From the NCBI GenBank assembly GCA_035430165.1, contig DAOMGE010000039.1, positions 1 to 25,834 on the forward strand: a stretch of DNA of 25,834 nucleotides, read 5' to 3'. Numbering within the stretch: the first letter of the stretch is position 1; every line of letters begins with the position of its first letter. The stretch is from UBA7239 sp035430165 (GTDB taxonomy: Bacteria > Pseudomonadota > Gammaproteobacteria > Pseudomonadales > UBA7239). Below are positions 13,952 to 22,454 of this stretch, piece after piece. The notes below the pieces were generated by a model that was not told the DNA's origin, did not search any database, and saw nothing but the letters and a program-made list of their open reading frames with translations. The position numbers were made by a program, and so were the translations under genes.

Positions 13952-15463
13952 TCACCTGGCATTGTGTATACCGACCACACTGCCATTCACGTCACCATCA
14001 CCACTGGATTTGGCCGCGTCATTGCGACGCGTATCCAGTTTCTCCAGATACTCGGCATTCACGTCACCGGTGATGTAATTGCCAGTGAAGACCGAACATT
14101 CGAAATTGTCGATATGCGCGTACTCGCCCGTGCTTTCGATCAGGTCATCCAGATCCTGGTAGACCAGCCAATCTGCACCGATCGCCAAACGGATCTCTTC
14201 TTCCGTACGCCCATGGGCAATCAGTTCCGACGCCGTCGGCATGTCGATGCCGTAAACATTGGGATATTTCACTGCCGGCGCTGCCGACGCAAAATACACT
14301 TTGTTCGCACCGGCATCACGCGCCATCTGCACAATCTGTTCACACGTTGTGCCACGCACAATGGAATCATCCACCAGCAATACATTCTTGCCACGAAATT
14401 CCAGATCGATTGCATTCAGTTTCTGGCGCACGGATTTCTTGCGCTGTTTCTGGCCCGGCATGATAAACGTGCGGCCGATGTAACGATTCTTCATCAGGCC
14501 TTCACGAAACTTGACACCAAGATTGTGGGCAAGGATCTGGCCTGCCACGCGACTGGTATCCGGTACCGGAATCACCACGTCGATATCATGATCAGGACGT
14601 AATCTCATAATTTTCTCGGCGAGTTTTTCGCCCATGCGCAGTCGGGCCTTGTACACGGAAATGCCGTCCATGATCGAATCTGGCCGCGCAAAATAGACAT
14701 ACTCGAAAATGCACGGCTGCAGTTGCGGGTTTTCTGCACACTGGCGTGAATAGAAGGTACCGTCCTGTTCGATATAAATCGCTTCGCCGGGTGCGACATC
14801 GCGGATCAGTTTGAAACCGAGCACATCCAGCGCCACACTTTCCGAGGCAATCATGTATTCCGTGCCCGTTTCCGTTTCACGACTGCCAAACACCAGTGGA
14901 CGTATGCCTCGGGGATCGCGGAAGCCGACAATGCCGTAATCAGCAATCATCGCTGTCACGGCATAGCCACCACGGCATCGACGATGTACACCTGCCACTG
15001 CAGCAAAAACATCATCAGCTTCAGGTGTCAATTTTCCAATCGCCTGTAACTCCAGTGCAAAAACATTCAACAAGACTTCGGAATCGGATTCGGTATTGAT
15101 ATGGCGCAAACCGGTACGAAAAAGTTCATCCATCAACTCCTCGGTGTTGGTCAGGTTGCCGTTATGGCCAAGTGAAATACCGTAGGGGGAATTGACGTAA
15201 AAAGGTTGCGCGAGCGCCGCACTGGAGCTACCGGCTGTCGGGTAGCGCACATGGCCTATTCCCATATTGCCCAGCAAATGCTGCATATGCTCATCGCCAA
15301 ATACATCGCGCACCATGCCGTTACCTTTTTGCTGGTAAACACGGCCGCGATGGCAGGTAGCAATACCGGCGGCATCCTGTCCGCGGTGCTGCAGCATGGT
15401 CAATGCGTCATATAACGACACGCTGACATCACTGGTACCCACCATTCCAACAATTCCACACAT
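13952..15463 (-). CDS. purF: Amidophosphoribosyltransferase
   Basis: This 503-aa enzyme performs the first committed step of purine synthesis, making 5-phosphoribosylamine from PRPP and glutamine. Met1 is followed by the N-terminal nucleophile Cys (MCGIVGMVG), with no propeptide. The Ntn glutaminase domain shows QHRGQDAAGI, GHVRYPTAG and LGHNGNLTN. The phosphoribosyltransferase domain carries the PRPP loop VLLVDDSIVRGTTCEQ and PDTSRVAGQILA. Length agrees with proteobacterial PurF. AAGGTG seven bases before the ATG supports the start. It follows cvpA by 30 bp, the classical cvpA-purF arrangement. No PurR box was recognised. Confidence 0.98.
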   Translation of the reverse strand: MCGIVGMVGTSDVSVSLYDALTMLQHRGQDAAGIATCHRGRVYQQKGNGMVRDVFGDEHMQHLLGNMGIGHVRYPTAGSSSAALAQPFYVNSPYGISLGHNGNLTNTEELMDELFRTGLRHINTESDSEVLLNVFALELQAIGKLTPEADDVFAAVAGVHRRCRGGYAVTAMIADYGIVGFRDPRGIRPLVFGSRETETGTEYMIASESVALDVLGFKLIRDVAPGEAIYIEQDGTFYSRQCAENPQLQPCIFEYVYFARPDSIMDGISVYKARLRMGEKLAEKIMRLRPDHDIDVVIPVPDTSRVAGQILAHNLGVKFREGLMKNRYIGRTFIMPGQKQRKKSVRQKLNAIDLEFRGKNVLLVDDSIVRGTTCEQIVQMARDAGANKVYFASAAPAVKYPNVYGIDMPTASELIAHGRTEEEIRLAIGADWLVYQDLDDLIESTGEYAHIDNFECSVFTGNYITGDVNAEYLEKLDTRRNDAAKSSGDGDVNGSVVGIHNAR

Positions 15464-15493
15464 AGCATTTCACCTTGCATTAAAAACCGGTAA

Positions 15494-16081
15494 TTACATT
15501 CCGTGCCTGTTTTTTTCCTGACTCTGTTTTTCCTGCTTTTCTTTTTCTTGCCTGACCTTTTCAAACTGCTGCATGCCCCAACCCGAAACGGATGCAGCTG
15601 TTTCACGCGACCAGTTTTCCAGCACGAGAATACGCGGAACCAGTTTTGATTGCTGCCACCAGGGATCCTGCTGCACCGGTGCAATTTTCGGAATAAAAAT
15701 CAGGATCAACAAGACAACCAGGACACCACGACAAATCCCGAACATCATGCCGAGCAACCGATCCATACCTGACAAGCCGGTGATCGCAACCAGTTTACTG
15801 ATGGCGTAATTGACGAGGCTGCCGACAATCAGTGTGCAGACGAACAGGATTGCGAAAGCAGCCAGGTATCGCAATGACGGTGTTTCCACGGCGTTGGCGA
15901 GCAAGACAGCCAGTCGTTCACTGAAATAAAACGCCACCATAAATGCCAGCACCCACACCAGCAGCGACAAGGCCTCCTTGACGAAGCCGCGCACAATACT
16001 GATCAGTGCTGACAAGGCCACCACAAAAACAATGCACCAGTCTGCCCAGTTGTAGCCTGATTGCTCGATAAAGTTTGCCAT
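15494..16081 (-). CDS. cvpA: CvpA family membrane protein
   Basis: This inner-membrane protein of about 195 aa has four hydrophobic segments and a highly charged C-terminal tail (KVRQEKEKQEKQSQEKNR). The first segment after NWADWCIVFVVALSALISIV, the motif RGFVKEALSLLVWVLAF and the later GMDRLLGMMFGICRGVLVV are typical of CvpA, named for its requirement in colicin V production and linked to envelope stress and bile resistance in enterics. The molecular role is unclear. I chose ATG at 16081; an in-frame GTG two codons upstream (16087) is possible, and neither has a strong ribosome-binding site. It lies between the SPOR-protein gene and purF, as in other gammaproteobacteria. Confidence 0.93.
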   Translation of the reverse strand: MANFIEQSGYNWADWCIVFVVALSALISIVRGFVKEALSLLVWVLAFMVAFYFSERLAVLLANAVETPSLRYLAAFAILFVCTLIVGSLVNYAISKLVAITGLSGMDRLLGMMFGICRGVLVVLLILIFIPKIAPVQQDPWWQQSKLVPRILVLENWSRETAASVSGWGMQQFEKVRQEKEKQEKQSQEKNRHGM

Positions 16082-16119
16082 CGTCACTGACGCCCGTTCA
16101 CGGTTAAAAAATGTAGCGC

Positions 16120-16670
16120 TTATCTGGGTGCAAATGGCACGACCATGGATTTCACACCCATATCGGTGTCAATGCGCTGCCGGAGCTGGTTGGCTTTGGC
16201 CTTATCCAGTTTGGGGCCAACAAACACGCGGATCGTGTCGCCTTTGTCGCTATGGGTGACGGTGGAAAATGCGGGATGACCGTTCAGTTTCAGCTCGGCA
16301 ATCATGGCCTCGGCTTTTTTCTTGTCGTTCACGGCACCCACCTGCACAACCCAGGCTTCCGGCATGTTGGCGGCATTGAGCTTGCCACCGGGCGCGGCCG
16401 GCACGGGTGGCAACGGTTTCGGCGGTGGTGCAACTGCAGGGGTCGTACTGGCCGGATTCGNNNNNNNNNNNNNNNNNNNNNNNNNNNNNNNNNNNNNNNN
16501 NNNNNNNNNNNNNNNNNNNNNNNNNNNNNNNNNNNNNNNNNNNNNNNNNNNNNNNNNNNNACCCTGACGGTTTCCGGTCGGCGTGTATCAAACACCAGCG
16601 GCAGGGTTATCACGGCCAGCGCTGTCAATACAGCTGCGCCCACCAAGCGTTGTTTTACTGCCTGTTCCAA
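16120..16670 (-). CDS. dedD: DedD-like SPOR-domain protein (interrupted by assembly gap)
   Basis: Both ends of one gene are visible. The N-terminus (MEQAVKQRLVGAAVLTALAV, then ITLPLVFDTRRPETVR) has a short cytoplasmic segment and one membrane helix. After the gap come a Pro/Ala-rich linker and a C-terminal SPOR domain starting AWVVQVGAVNDKKKAEAMIA and ending VKSMVVPFAPR. SPOR domains bind denuded glycan at the division septum, and DedD is a non-essential divisome protein. The two parts are in different frames only because the 100-N gap is a placeholder length. Position before cvpA-purF supports the name. The usual upstream neighbours folC and accD are absent; a HAD phosphatase lies 49 bp upstream instead. 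Confidence 0.85.
16461..16560. other. Assembly gap (100 N)
   Basis: Exactly 100 unknown bases of placeholder length, falling in the low-complexity linker region of the SPOR-domain gene. A Pro/Ala-rich repetitive linker is a likely reason for the broken assembly. Confidence 0.99.
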
Positions 16671-16719
16671 ATGAAACTCCCGGGCCGCGTTGAATTTTCA
16701 GTGGCGAATTCTATCTGTT

Positions 16720-17394
16720 TCAGCCGCCAGTGACGATCTGTTTGCACACATCCAGTGCAGGAATTCGCAGCAATTCATCGAATTGCTGCAGACATGCCAG
16801 GGGCTGGTACGGCAGTAATTGCTCGATCCTGTGCGCGCCATAGCTCACGGCCACGCGCGGCATGCCGATCGCCTGTGCCATGGCCATGTCAAAATGGGTA
16901 TCGCCGACCATCAGGGCCGCCGCCGCATCACACCGGAAATGTGCCAGCAACTCCTGCAACATCTGCGGATCCGGCTTGGAACACGTTTCATCGGCGCAGC
17001 GCGTGGCATGAAAAAAATCCTGCATGCCAAGCTGTTCCAGGACACGATCCAGTCCCCGTCGACTCTTGCCAGTAGCCACGGCCAGTGAATACCCGTCATC
17101 GCGCAAACCATGCAGCGTTTCTTCCACTGAAGGAAAAAAAGGTGTAGGCGTATTGTCAACGTGGATAAAAAAATGCACATATTGCCCACGCACTGCTTCG
17201 CGCTGCGCGTGATCCAGCAAGGGATACAGTGCGACAATCGCTTCCGGCAAACCGAGTCCGATAATCTGGCAGATGTCTTCCGGAGCCAACACCTCGACAT
17301 GACACGCTGCCGCTGCCTGCTGCATGCAACGCACAATCTTGGCCGTGGAATCGACCAGCGTGCCATCCCAGTCAAATACCAGCAACATGCTCAC
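16720..17394 (-). CDS. HAD-superfamily hydrolase, phosphoglycolate-phosphatase-like
   Basis: This 224-aa HAD subfamily IA phosphatase has motif I FDWDGTLVDS (nucleophile D8, acid D10), motif II in VATGKSRRG, motif III lysine in CSKPDPQMLQEL and motif IV VGDTHFDMAMAQAIGM. A helical cap lies between residues 15 and 85. Such enzymes hydrolyse small phosphorylated metabolites; the substrate cannot be read from sequence. Similar HAD genes stand next to rluC in Pseudomonas, matching the nearby rluC here. The first start is GTG at 17394, overlapping the flavoprotein stop by 4 bp; ATG at 17388 with GGTGAG upstream is an equally good choice. Confidence 0.9.
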   Translation of the reverse strand: MSMLLVFDWDGTLVDSTAKIVRCMQQAAAACHVEVLAPEDICQIIGLGLPEAIVALYPLLDHAQREAVRGQYVHFFIHVDNTPTPFFPSVEETLHGLRDDGYSLAVATGKSRRGLDRVLEQLGMQDFFHATRCADETCSKPDPQMLQELLAHFRCDAAAALMVGDTHFDMAMAQAIGMPRVAVSYGAHRIEQLLPYQPLACLQQFDELLRIPALDVCKQIVTGG

Positions 17395-18587
17395 TCACCA
17401 TTGCGCAAAAAGTGCAACACGCCCTCACCTGCTGCACGACCTGTGGCAAAACAGGCGGTAAGCAGATAACCGCCGGTTGGCGCTTCCCAATCAAGCATTT
17501 CACCCGCACAAAATACACCGGGCACATCGTGCAACATCAGGGTTTCATCAAGCGACTCGAAGCAGACACCACCGGCTGTGCTGATCGCTTCCGGCAACGG
17601 ACGCGCTGCAACCAGTTTTAGCGGAACCGACTTGATCGCTGCAGCCAGTTGCTCGTCATTTGCAAACACCGTATCAGGAAAACATTCACGCAACAGTGCA
17701 GCTTTCGCACCTGCGATACCACAACTCTTGCGCAAGTGTTCACCCATTGAGCGCTTGCCGCGTGGTTTTGCCAGCGCCGTTATCAACGCTTCTGCACTGC
17801 GCCCTGGCGCCAGATCCACCGACAAGATAACTGAACCTTTTTCATTGATCATCTCACGCCAGCGAGAAGAAAGCGCATAGACCAGTCCGCCTTCAATGCC
17901 GCTGGCGGTGATCACGCACTCACCATTTTTTCCATCTATTGCAATCGACTTTAACGGCGAACCCGCAAATTTTTCCGCAAAGAATTCACTCCACGCAATA
18001 TCAAAACCGCAGTTAGCCGGCTGTAAATCTGCCAGTGCAACATGGCGGGCTGCAAGCACAGGAAACCAGCTGCCGTCCGATCCCAGCTGTGGCCAGCTCG
18101 CACCACCTAGCGCCAACACGACTGCATCGGCTTTTACAGTCTTTTCTCCGTCTTCAGACACAAAAACCAACTGCTCATTGCGCCATCCAAGCCAACGGTG
18201 GCGGGTATGAATTTTTACACCATTCTCACGCAAACGATGAAGCCATTTACGCAAAAGTGGCGCTGCTTTCATTTCCACAGGAAAAACACGGCCTGAACTG
18301 CCGACAAAGGTTTCCACGCCAAGGGCATGTATCCAGTCACGCAACTGATCTGCACCAAATCGCTGTAAAAAAGGTTTCATGAATCCAGAGCGATCACCGT
18401 ATCGCGTCACAAACTTTTCAAACGGTTCGGCATGGGTGATGTTCATACCACCGATTCCGGCCAGCAGGAATTTCCGGCCGGGGGAACGCATGGCATCGTA
18501 GATGTCGACTGCCACGCCCGCTTGCGACAAGACATCGGCTGCCATCAAACCGGCAGGGCCGGCACCTATGATGGCTACGCGTGGCAT
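17391..18587 (-). CDS. FAD-dependent flavoprotein, TIGR03862/HI0933-like family
   Basis: This 398-aa predicted FAD-binding oxidoreductase starts with a dinucleotide-binding fold (VAIIGAGPAGLMAADVLSQA) and carries the HI0933-family block SPGRKFLLAGIGGMNITH (residues 35-52). VVLALGGASWPQLGSDGSW is the second FAD contact, and the C-terminal GVFCAGEMLDWEAPTGGYLL with ATGRAAG closes the FAD site. The HI0933 and TIGR03862 groups (sometimes labelled BaiN-like or NAD(P)/FAD-dependent oxidoreductase) lack a settled reaction. The start overlaps the end of rluC by 13 bp and the stop overlaps the HAD gene by 4 bp, so the three are almost certainly co-translated. Confidence 0.9.
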   Translation of the reverse strand: MPRVAIIGAGPAGLMAADVLSQAGVAVDIYDAMRSPGRKFLLAGIGGMNITHAEPFEKFVTRYGDRSGFMKPFLQRFGADQLRDWIHALGVETFVGSSGRVFPVEMKAAPLLRKWLHRLRENGVKIHTRHRWLGWRNEQLVFVSEDGEKTVKADAVVLALGGASWPQLGSDGSWFPVLAARHVALADLQPANCGFDIAWSEFFAEKFAGSPLKSIAIDGKNGECVITASGIEGGLVYALSSRWREMINEKGSVILSVDLAPGRSAEALITALAKPRGKRSMGEHLRKSCGIAGAKAALLRECFPDTVFANDEQLAAAIKSVPLKLVAARPLPEAISTAGGVCFESLDETLMLHDVPGVFCAGEMLDWEAPTGGYLLTACFATGRAAGEGVLHFLRNGE

Positions 18588-19540
18588 AAGGCTTTCAGCG
18601 GCAGAGCAATGTCATCCGGTAATGGCGCTTCAATACGAAGTTTTTCACCGGAAGCCGGGTGTGTGAATATCAGCGACGCGGCATGCAGGCACAGTCTCCT
18701 GAAACCCTTTTTTTCAGCAAGCGTATTTTTTTCAGGATCGCTGTATTTATCATCGCCGACCAATGAGTGCCCTGCATGTTTTGCATGTACACGAATCTGG
18801 TGGGTGCGGCCTGTATAAGGTTTGGCTTCCAGCAAGGTATAGCCATCAAACAGTTGGCGGATAGTAAAACCCGTATGCGACGGTTTGCCGTTGTCACTCA
18901 CGCGCACCATGCTGGCTTCTTCATTTTTCAGCAGCGGCACTTTCACATCCTTGATACGTGCAGGCCAGCGCCCAAACACCAGGGCGAGGTAGCGTTTGTC
19001 CATGCGCCCTTCCCGCAAATCATCATGCAATGCAGTCAGCGCTGAACGTTTCTTGGCAATGATGAGGCAGCCCGACGTGTCACGATCCAGTCGATGCGCA
19101 AGCTCCAGCATTTTTTCCTGCGGACGCAATTGCCGTAGCGCTTCAATCAAACCAAGACGAATACCGCTGCCGCCGTGTACCGCAAGCCCGGCGGGTTTGT
19201 TGATCACTATCAGTTGCTTGTCTTCGTACAGGATGCGCGCTTCCAGTTCAGCCAACAGGTTAATGCCGGCTTTTGCGGGTGCATCCGGTTCAGGCAAGTG
19301 CAGCGGCGGAATACGCACCACATCGCCGCTATTCAGCTTCTGTTCCGGCCTGGCACGGCCCTTGTTCACACGCACTTCACCCTTGCGCAGGATGCGGTAC
19401 ACCAGCGTGCGTGGCACGCCTTTCAGCTGGCCGAGGAGAAAATTGTCGATACGTTGGCCGTCGTGATTTTCGTCCACCGTGACCATTTGCACAGGTGTCC
19501 TGGCGGTTAATGGCTTGGTTTGCTGGGTATTTTCATTCAT
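18575..19540 (-). CDS. rluC: 23S rRNA pseudouridine synthase RluC
   Basis: This 321-aa enzyme belongs to the RsuA/RluA superfamily; RluC modifies uridines 955, 2504 and 2580 of 23S rRNA in E. coli. An N-terminal S4 RNA-binding domain (GQRIDNFLLGQLKGVPRTLV and RILRKGEVRVNKGRARP, residues 28-66) precedes the catalytic domain. Motif I is INKPAGLAVHGGSG, and the catalytic Asp is D152 in AHRLDRDTSGC. RTHQIRVHAKHAGHSLVGDD follows. The frame is open far upstream to 19873, but that extension runs through the divergent epimerase gene and lacks family similarity, so the start at 19540 (MNENTQQTKP) is preferred. It is the first gene of the 11-gene minus-strand run. Confidence 0.95.
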   Translation of the reverse strand: MNENTQQTKPLTARTPVQMVTVDENHDGQRIDNFLLGQLKGVPRTLVYRILRKGEVRVNKGRARPEQKLNSGDVVRIPPLHLPEPDAPAKAGINLLAELEARILYEDKQLIVINKPAGLAVHGGSGIRLGLIEALRQLRPQEKMLELAHRLDRDTSGCLIIAKKRSALTALHDDLREGRMDKRYLALVFGRWPARIKDVKVPLLKNEEASMVRVSDNGKPSHTGFTIRQLFDGYTLLEAKPYTGRTHQIRVHAKHAGHSLVGDDKYSDPEKNTLAEKKGFRRLCLHAASLIFTHPASGEKLRIEAPLPDDIALPLKALCHA

Positions 19541-19636
19541 GGGCAGCATGATAACAGCTGGCAGCGAGTGCATTAGCTCCGTGCTACCGCTAAAATGCCG
19601 CTTCCTTTTGGCCTTTCCCCTGCTTTCGAGGCTCTG

Positions 19637-20053
19637 ATGATTACCCATCTCGACCATATCGCTATTGCCGTACCTGACTTGCAGCGCGCTATTTCCCGTT
19701 TTCTGGAAGATTTCGGACTGACCTTCAATGGCACGGAAGATGTGGCATCTGCCAAAACCACAACCGCTTTTTTCCCGATTGAGGGCACACAGATCGAGCT
19801 GGTACACCCGCTCCATGGCGAAGGCCCGATTGCCAAATACCTCGAGAAAAATGGCAAAGGCGGCATACACCATATCTGCTTCCGCTCGGACAACATCCTT
19901 GAAGATGTCGCGATGCTACAGGCCAAGGGCTACCAGTTCCTGTCCGATGCCCCGACCCCCGGTGCGCATGGCTGCCAGGTCATCTTTATCCACCCGAAAT
20001 GCTGTGATGGCGTGCTGATCGAGATTAACCAGCCTGCTGATGATCACCATTAA
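19637..20053 (+). CDS. mce: Methylmalonyl-CoA epimerase
   Basis: This 138-aa vicinal-oxygen-chelate (VOC) enzyme interconverts the 2S and 2R isomers of methylmalonyl-CoA, supplying the isomer used by the mutase. The family start LDHIAIAVPDLQRAISRF carries the first metal His (H7). IELVHPLHGEGPIAKYLEKN, GGIHHICFRSDNI (H78/H79) and the terminal LIEINQ (E129) supply the remaining conserved metal and catalytic positions. Length is usual for the family. The frame is open from 19595, but GAGG at 19628-19631 and family alignment fix the ATG at 19637. It is followed by the mutase gene, separated by a 104-bp spacer filled with a hairpin repeat, and is divergent from rluC. Confidence 0.95.
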   Translation: MITHLDHIAIAVPDLQRAISRFLEDFGLTFNGTEDVASAKTTTAFFPIEGTQIELVHPLHGEGPIAKYLEKNGKGGIHHICFRSDNILEDVAMLQAKGYQFLSDAPTPGAHGCQVIFIHPKCCDGVLIEINQPADDHH

Positions 20054-20072
20054 TAACCGCACGGTTTGAACT

Positions 20073-20133
20073 GTAGGGGCAGGCCCCTGTGCCTGCCCTT
20101 GAATCCGGGCACCCACAGGGGGGGCGCCCCTAC
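20073..20133. repeat. REP/MITE-like palindrome between epimerase and mutase genes
   Basis: GTAGGGGC (20073-20080) pairs with GCCCCTAC (20126-20133), CCCCTGTG (20084-20091) with CACAGGGG (20114-20121), and GCCC with GGGC nearer the loop. The result is a long GC-rich hairpin of about 61 bp. Palindromes with GTAGGGGC ends recur as dispersed repeats in many bacterial genomes, from general knowledge. In the transcript it would separate the two cistrons and could block 3'-to-5' RNA decay or modulate mutase expression. It differs from both REP families at the left end. Confidence 0.75.
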
Positions 20134-20157
20134 GAAACACAAAACAGGAATCAAAAC

Positions 20158-22284
20158 ATGACCAACAAAACCATCGCCGACTGGCAAACCGCTGTCACCA
20201 AGCAACTGAAAGGCAAGCCGCTGGAGAGCCTCAACACGGCCACACCGGAAGGCATTACGCTGAAACCGCTGTATACCGCTGCCGATACTGCCAGCCTGCC
20301 GAACGCCAACACCCTGCCCGGCTTCGAGCCGTTTGTGCGCGGCCCCCAGGCCACCATGTATGCCGGGCGCCCATGGACGATCCGCCAATACGCCGGTTTT
20401 TCCACCGCCGAAGAATCCAACGCTTTCTATCGCAAGGCGCTGGCCGCGGGTGGCCAGGGCGTTTCTGTCGCCTTCGATCTGGCGACACACCGGGGCTATG
20501 ATTCCGATCACCCGCGCGTAACAGGCGATGTCGGTAAAGCCGGTGTAGCCATTGATTCTGTTGAAGACATGAAAATCCTGTTCGATGGTATTCCGCTGGA
20601 CAAGGTTTCAGTGTCGATGACCATGAATGGCGCGGTACTGCCAGTATTGGCAGGTTACATCGTCGCCGCTGAAGAACAGGGTGTGACGCAGGACCAGTTG
20701 TCCGGCACCATCCAGAACGACATCCTGAAAGAATTCATGGTGCGCAACACGTACATCTATCCGCCTGCGCCTTCGATGAAAATTATCGGCGACATCATCG
20801 CCTACTGTTCAAAAAACTTGCCGAAATTCAACACCATTTCCATTTCCGGTTATCACATCCAGGAAGCCGGCGCTGACGCCGCACTCGAACTCGCCTACAC
20901 GCTGGCAGACGGCAAGGAATACATTCGCACAGCCATTGCTGCCGGCCTCGATATCGATGATTTTGCCGGACGCCTGAGTTTCTTCTTCGGCATCGGCATG
21001 AATTTCTACATGGAAATTGCCAAACTGCGCGCTGCACGTTTGTTGTGGTCACGCATCGTCAGCGAATTCAATCCAAAAGACGCTCGTTCAAAAATGCTGC
21101 GTACGCACTGCCAAACGTCTGGTTGGTCGCTGACGGAACAGGATCCTTACAACAACATCGTGCGCACCACCATTGAAGCAATGGCCGCTGTATTTGGTGG
21201 CACACAATCCCTGCACACCAACGCATTCGACGAAGCGATTGCACTGCCAACGGAATTTTCTTCGCGTATTGCACGCAACACGCAGTTGGTGATCCAGGAA
21301 GAAACCGGTATCTGCAATGTCGTCGATCCGTGGGGTGGCTCCTACCTGATGGAAACACTGACACAGGAAATCGCCGATAAAGCCTGGTCGCTGATTGAAG
21401 AAGTGGAAAGCAAGGGCGGCATGGCCAAAGCCATCGATACAGGCCTGCCGAAAATGCGCATCGAGGAATCGGCTGCCCGTAAACAGGCGCGCATCGACCG
21501 TGGCGAAGACGTGATTGTCGGCGTCAACAAATACAAACTGGCAAAAGAAGACGAGATCGACATACTGGACATCGATAACGTCGCCGTGCGCGAATCCCAG
21601 ATCAAACGCCTCAACGAGATCAGGGCCAAACGCGACAATGCGAAAGTACAATCGATTCTCGCACAACTGACAGAGGCTGCTAAAACTGGCAACGGCAACC
21701 TCCTTGACCTCGCAATCCAGGCTACGCGCGCGCGCGCCAGCGTGGGTGAAATTTCCTCGGCGCTCGAAGCGGAATTCGGTCGATACAATGCCCAGGCTCG
21801 TACAATTTCCGGGGTCTACGGTGGCGCTTACCAGAACGATGCGGCCTGGCAACAAATCGTTGCTGACGTGAATGCGTTTGCAGATAAACATGGACGTCGC
21901 CCGCGTATGCTGGTGTGCAAGATGGGACAGGACGGCCACGACCGTGGTGCGAAAGTGATCGCCACTGCCTTTGCGGATCTCGGCTTTGATATCGATTTGT
22001 CACCGATGTTTTCGACACCGGCTGAAGTCGCCAAACAGGCAGTGGAAAATGATGTGCACATCGTCGGCTGTTCATCGCAGGCTGCCGGTCACAAAACGCT
22101 AGTGCCGGAATTGATTGCCGAACTGAAAAAACTGGGCGCTGATGACATCATCGTTGTTGCTGGCGGCGTCATACCGAAACAGGATTATGACTTCCTGTTC
22201 AATGCCGGCGTCAAGTGCGTGTTCGGTCCGGGCACACAGATACCGGTCGCTGCGAAAGAAGTGTTGGCAGCCATCAAGGCGTAA
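20158..22284 (+). CDS. Methylmalonyl-CoA mutase, single-chain
   Basis: This 708-aa adenosylcobalamin enzyme converts (R)-methylmalonyl-CoA to succinyl-CoA. The N-terminal TIM-barrel domain shows FVRGPQATMYAGRPWTIRQY, VAFDLATHRGYDSDHPRVTG and SISGYHIQEAGADAALELAY. The C-terminal B12 domain has QDGHDRGAKVIA with cobalt ligand His594, then GCSSQAAGH and VVAGGVIP. Catalytic and B12 domains lie on one chain, as in MutB/ScpA-type catalytic subunits; no separate small subunit is adjacent. AGGAA at 20146-20150 sets the start at 20158; an upstream in-frame extension is only translated repeat. No MeaB/ArgK GTPase is within the window. A strong intrinsic terminator follows 16 bp after the stop. Confidence 0.97.
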   Translation: MTNKTIADWQTAVTKQLKGKPLESLNTATPEGITLKPLYTAADTASLPNANTLPGFEPFVRGPQATMYAGRPWTIRQYAGFSTAEESNAFYRKALAAGGQGVSVAFDLATHRGYDSDHPRVTGDVGKAGVAIDSVEDMKILFDGIPLDKVSVSMTMNGAVLPVLAGYIVAAEEQGVTQDQLSGTIQNDILKEFMVRNTYIYPPAPSMKIIGDIIAYCSKNLPKFNTISISGYHIQEAGADAALELAYTLADGKEYIRTAIAAGLDIDDFAGRLSFFFGIGMNFYMEIAKLRAARLLWSRIVSEFNPKDARSKMLRTHCQTSGWSLTEQDPYNNIVRTTIEAMAAVFGGTQSLHTNAFDEAIALPTEFSSRIARNTQLVIQEETGICNVVDPWGGSYLMETLTQEIADKAWSLIEEVESKGGMAKAIDTGLPKMRIEESAARKQARIDRGEDVIVGVNKYKLAKEDEIDILDIDNVAVRESQIKRLNEIRAKRDNAKVQSILAQLTEAAKTGNGNLLDLAIQATRARASVGEISSALEAEFGRYNAQARTISGVYGGAYQNDAAWQQIVADVNAFADKHGRRPRMLVCKMGQDGHDRGAKVIATAFADLGFDIDLSPMFSTPAEVAKQAVENDVHIVGCSSQAAGHKTLVPELIAELKKLGADDIIVVAGGVIPKQDYDFLFNAGVKCVFGPGTQIPVAAKEVLAAIKA

Positions 22285-22300
22285 CACGACTCTGCTGGCA

Positions 22301-22330
22301 AAAAAGCCCGCAATTCCCTGCGGGCTTTTT
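22301..22330 (+). terminator. Intrinsic terminator after methylmalonyl-CoA mutase
   Basis: AAAAAGCCCGCA (22301-22312) and TGCGGGCTTTTT (22319-22330) form a perfect stem around a six-base loop, ending in a T-tract. It should end the epimerase-mutase transcript and insulate the radical SAM gene. Confidence 0.9.
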
Positions 22331-22454
22331 TATTGGCCGACAAAAAGACCACCCGGTTAAAGCGGTTATACCCGCTGAAAAAACACTGTAATAATTACAA
22401 GTCTTACGGTACGATCAAATTGATCAAGACTATAACGAGAACAGTGGCACAATC
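22331..22454 (+). promoter_or_regulatory. Leader region of the radical SAM gene
   Basis: This 124-bp spacer is AT-rich. TATAAC at 22431-22436 resembles a -10 box but has no well-placed -35. An inverted stretch GATCAAATTGATC (22413-22425) could bind a regulator. I see no B12-box or other riboswitch signature despite both flanking genes using cobalamin. Confidence 0.25.

Noticed and set aside
16120..16670. Apparent frameshift between the two halves of the SPOR-domain gene.
   Set aside because: The halves are in different frames only across a run of exactly 100 N. The gap length is a convention, so no frameshift can be inferred.
19541..19873. N-terminal extension of RluC by 111 residues.
   Set aside because: The extension overlaps the divergent methylmalonyl-CoA epimerase gene and has no similarity to the S4 or catalytic domains. 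The start at 19540 gives the normal family length.
20089..20157. 23-residue N-terminal extension of methylmalonyl-CoA mutase.
   Set aside because: It is translated from the palindromic repeat, while a good ribosome-binding site precedes the ATG at 20158.
22285..22454. Possible cobalamin riboswitch between the mutase and radical SAM genes.
   Set aside because: Apart from the terminator, the spacer is short and AT-rich and shows no B12-box or multi-stem junction.
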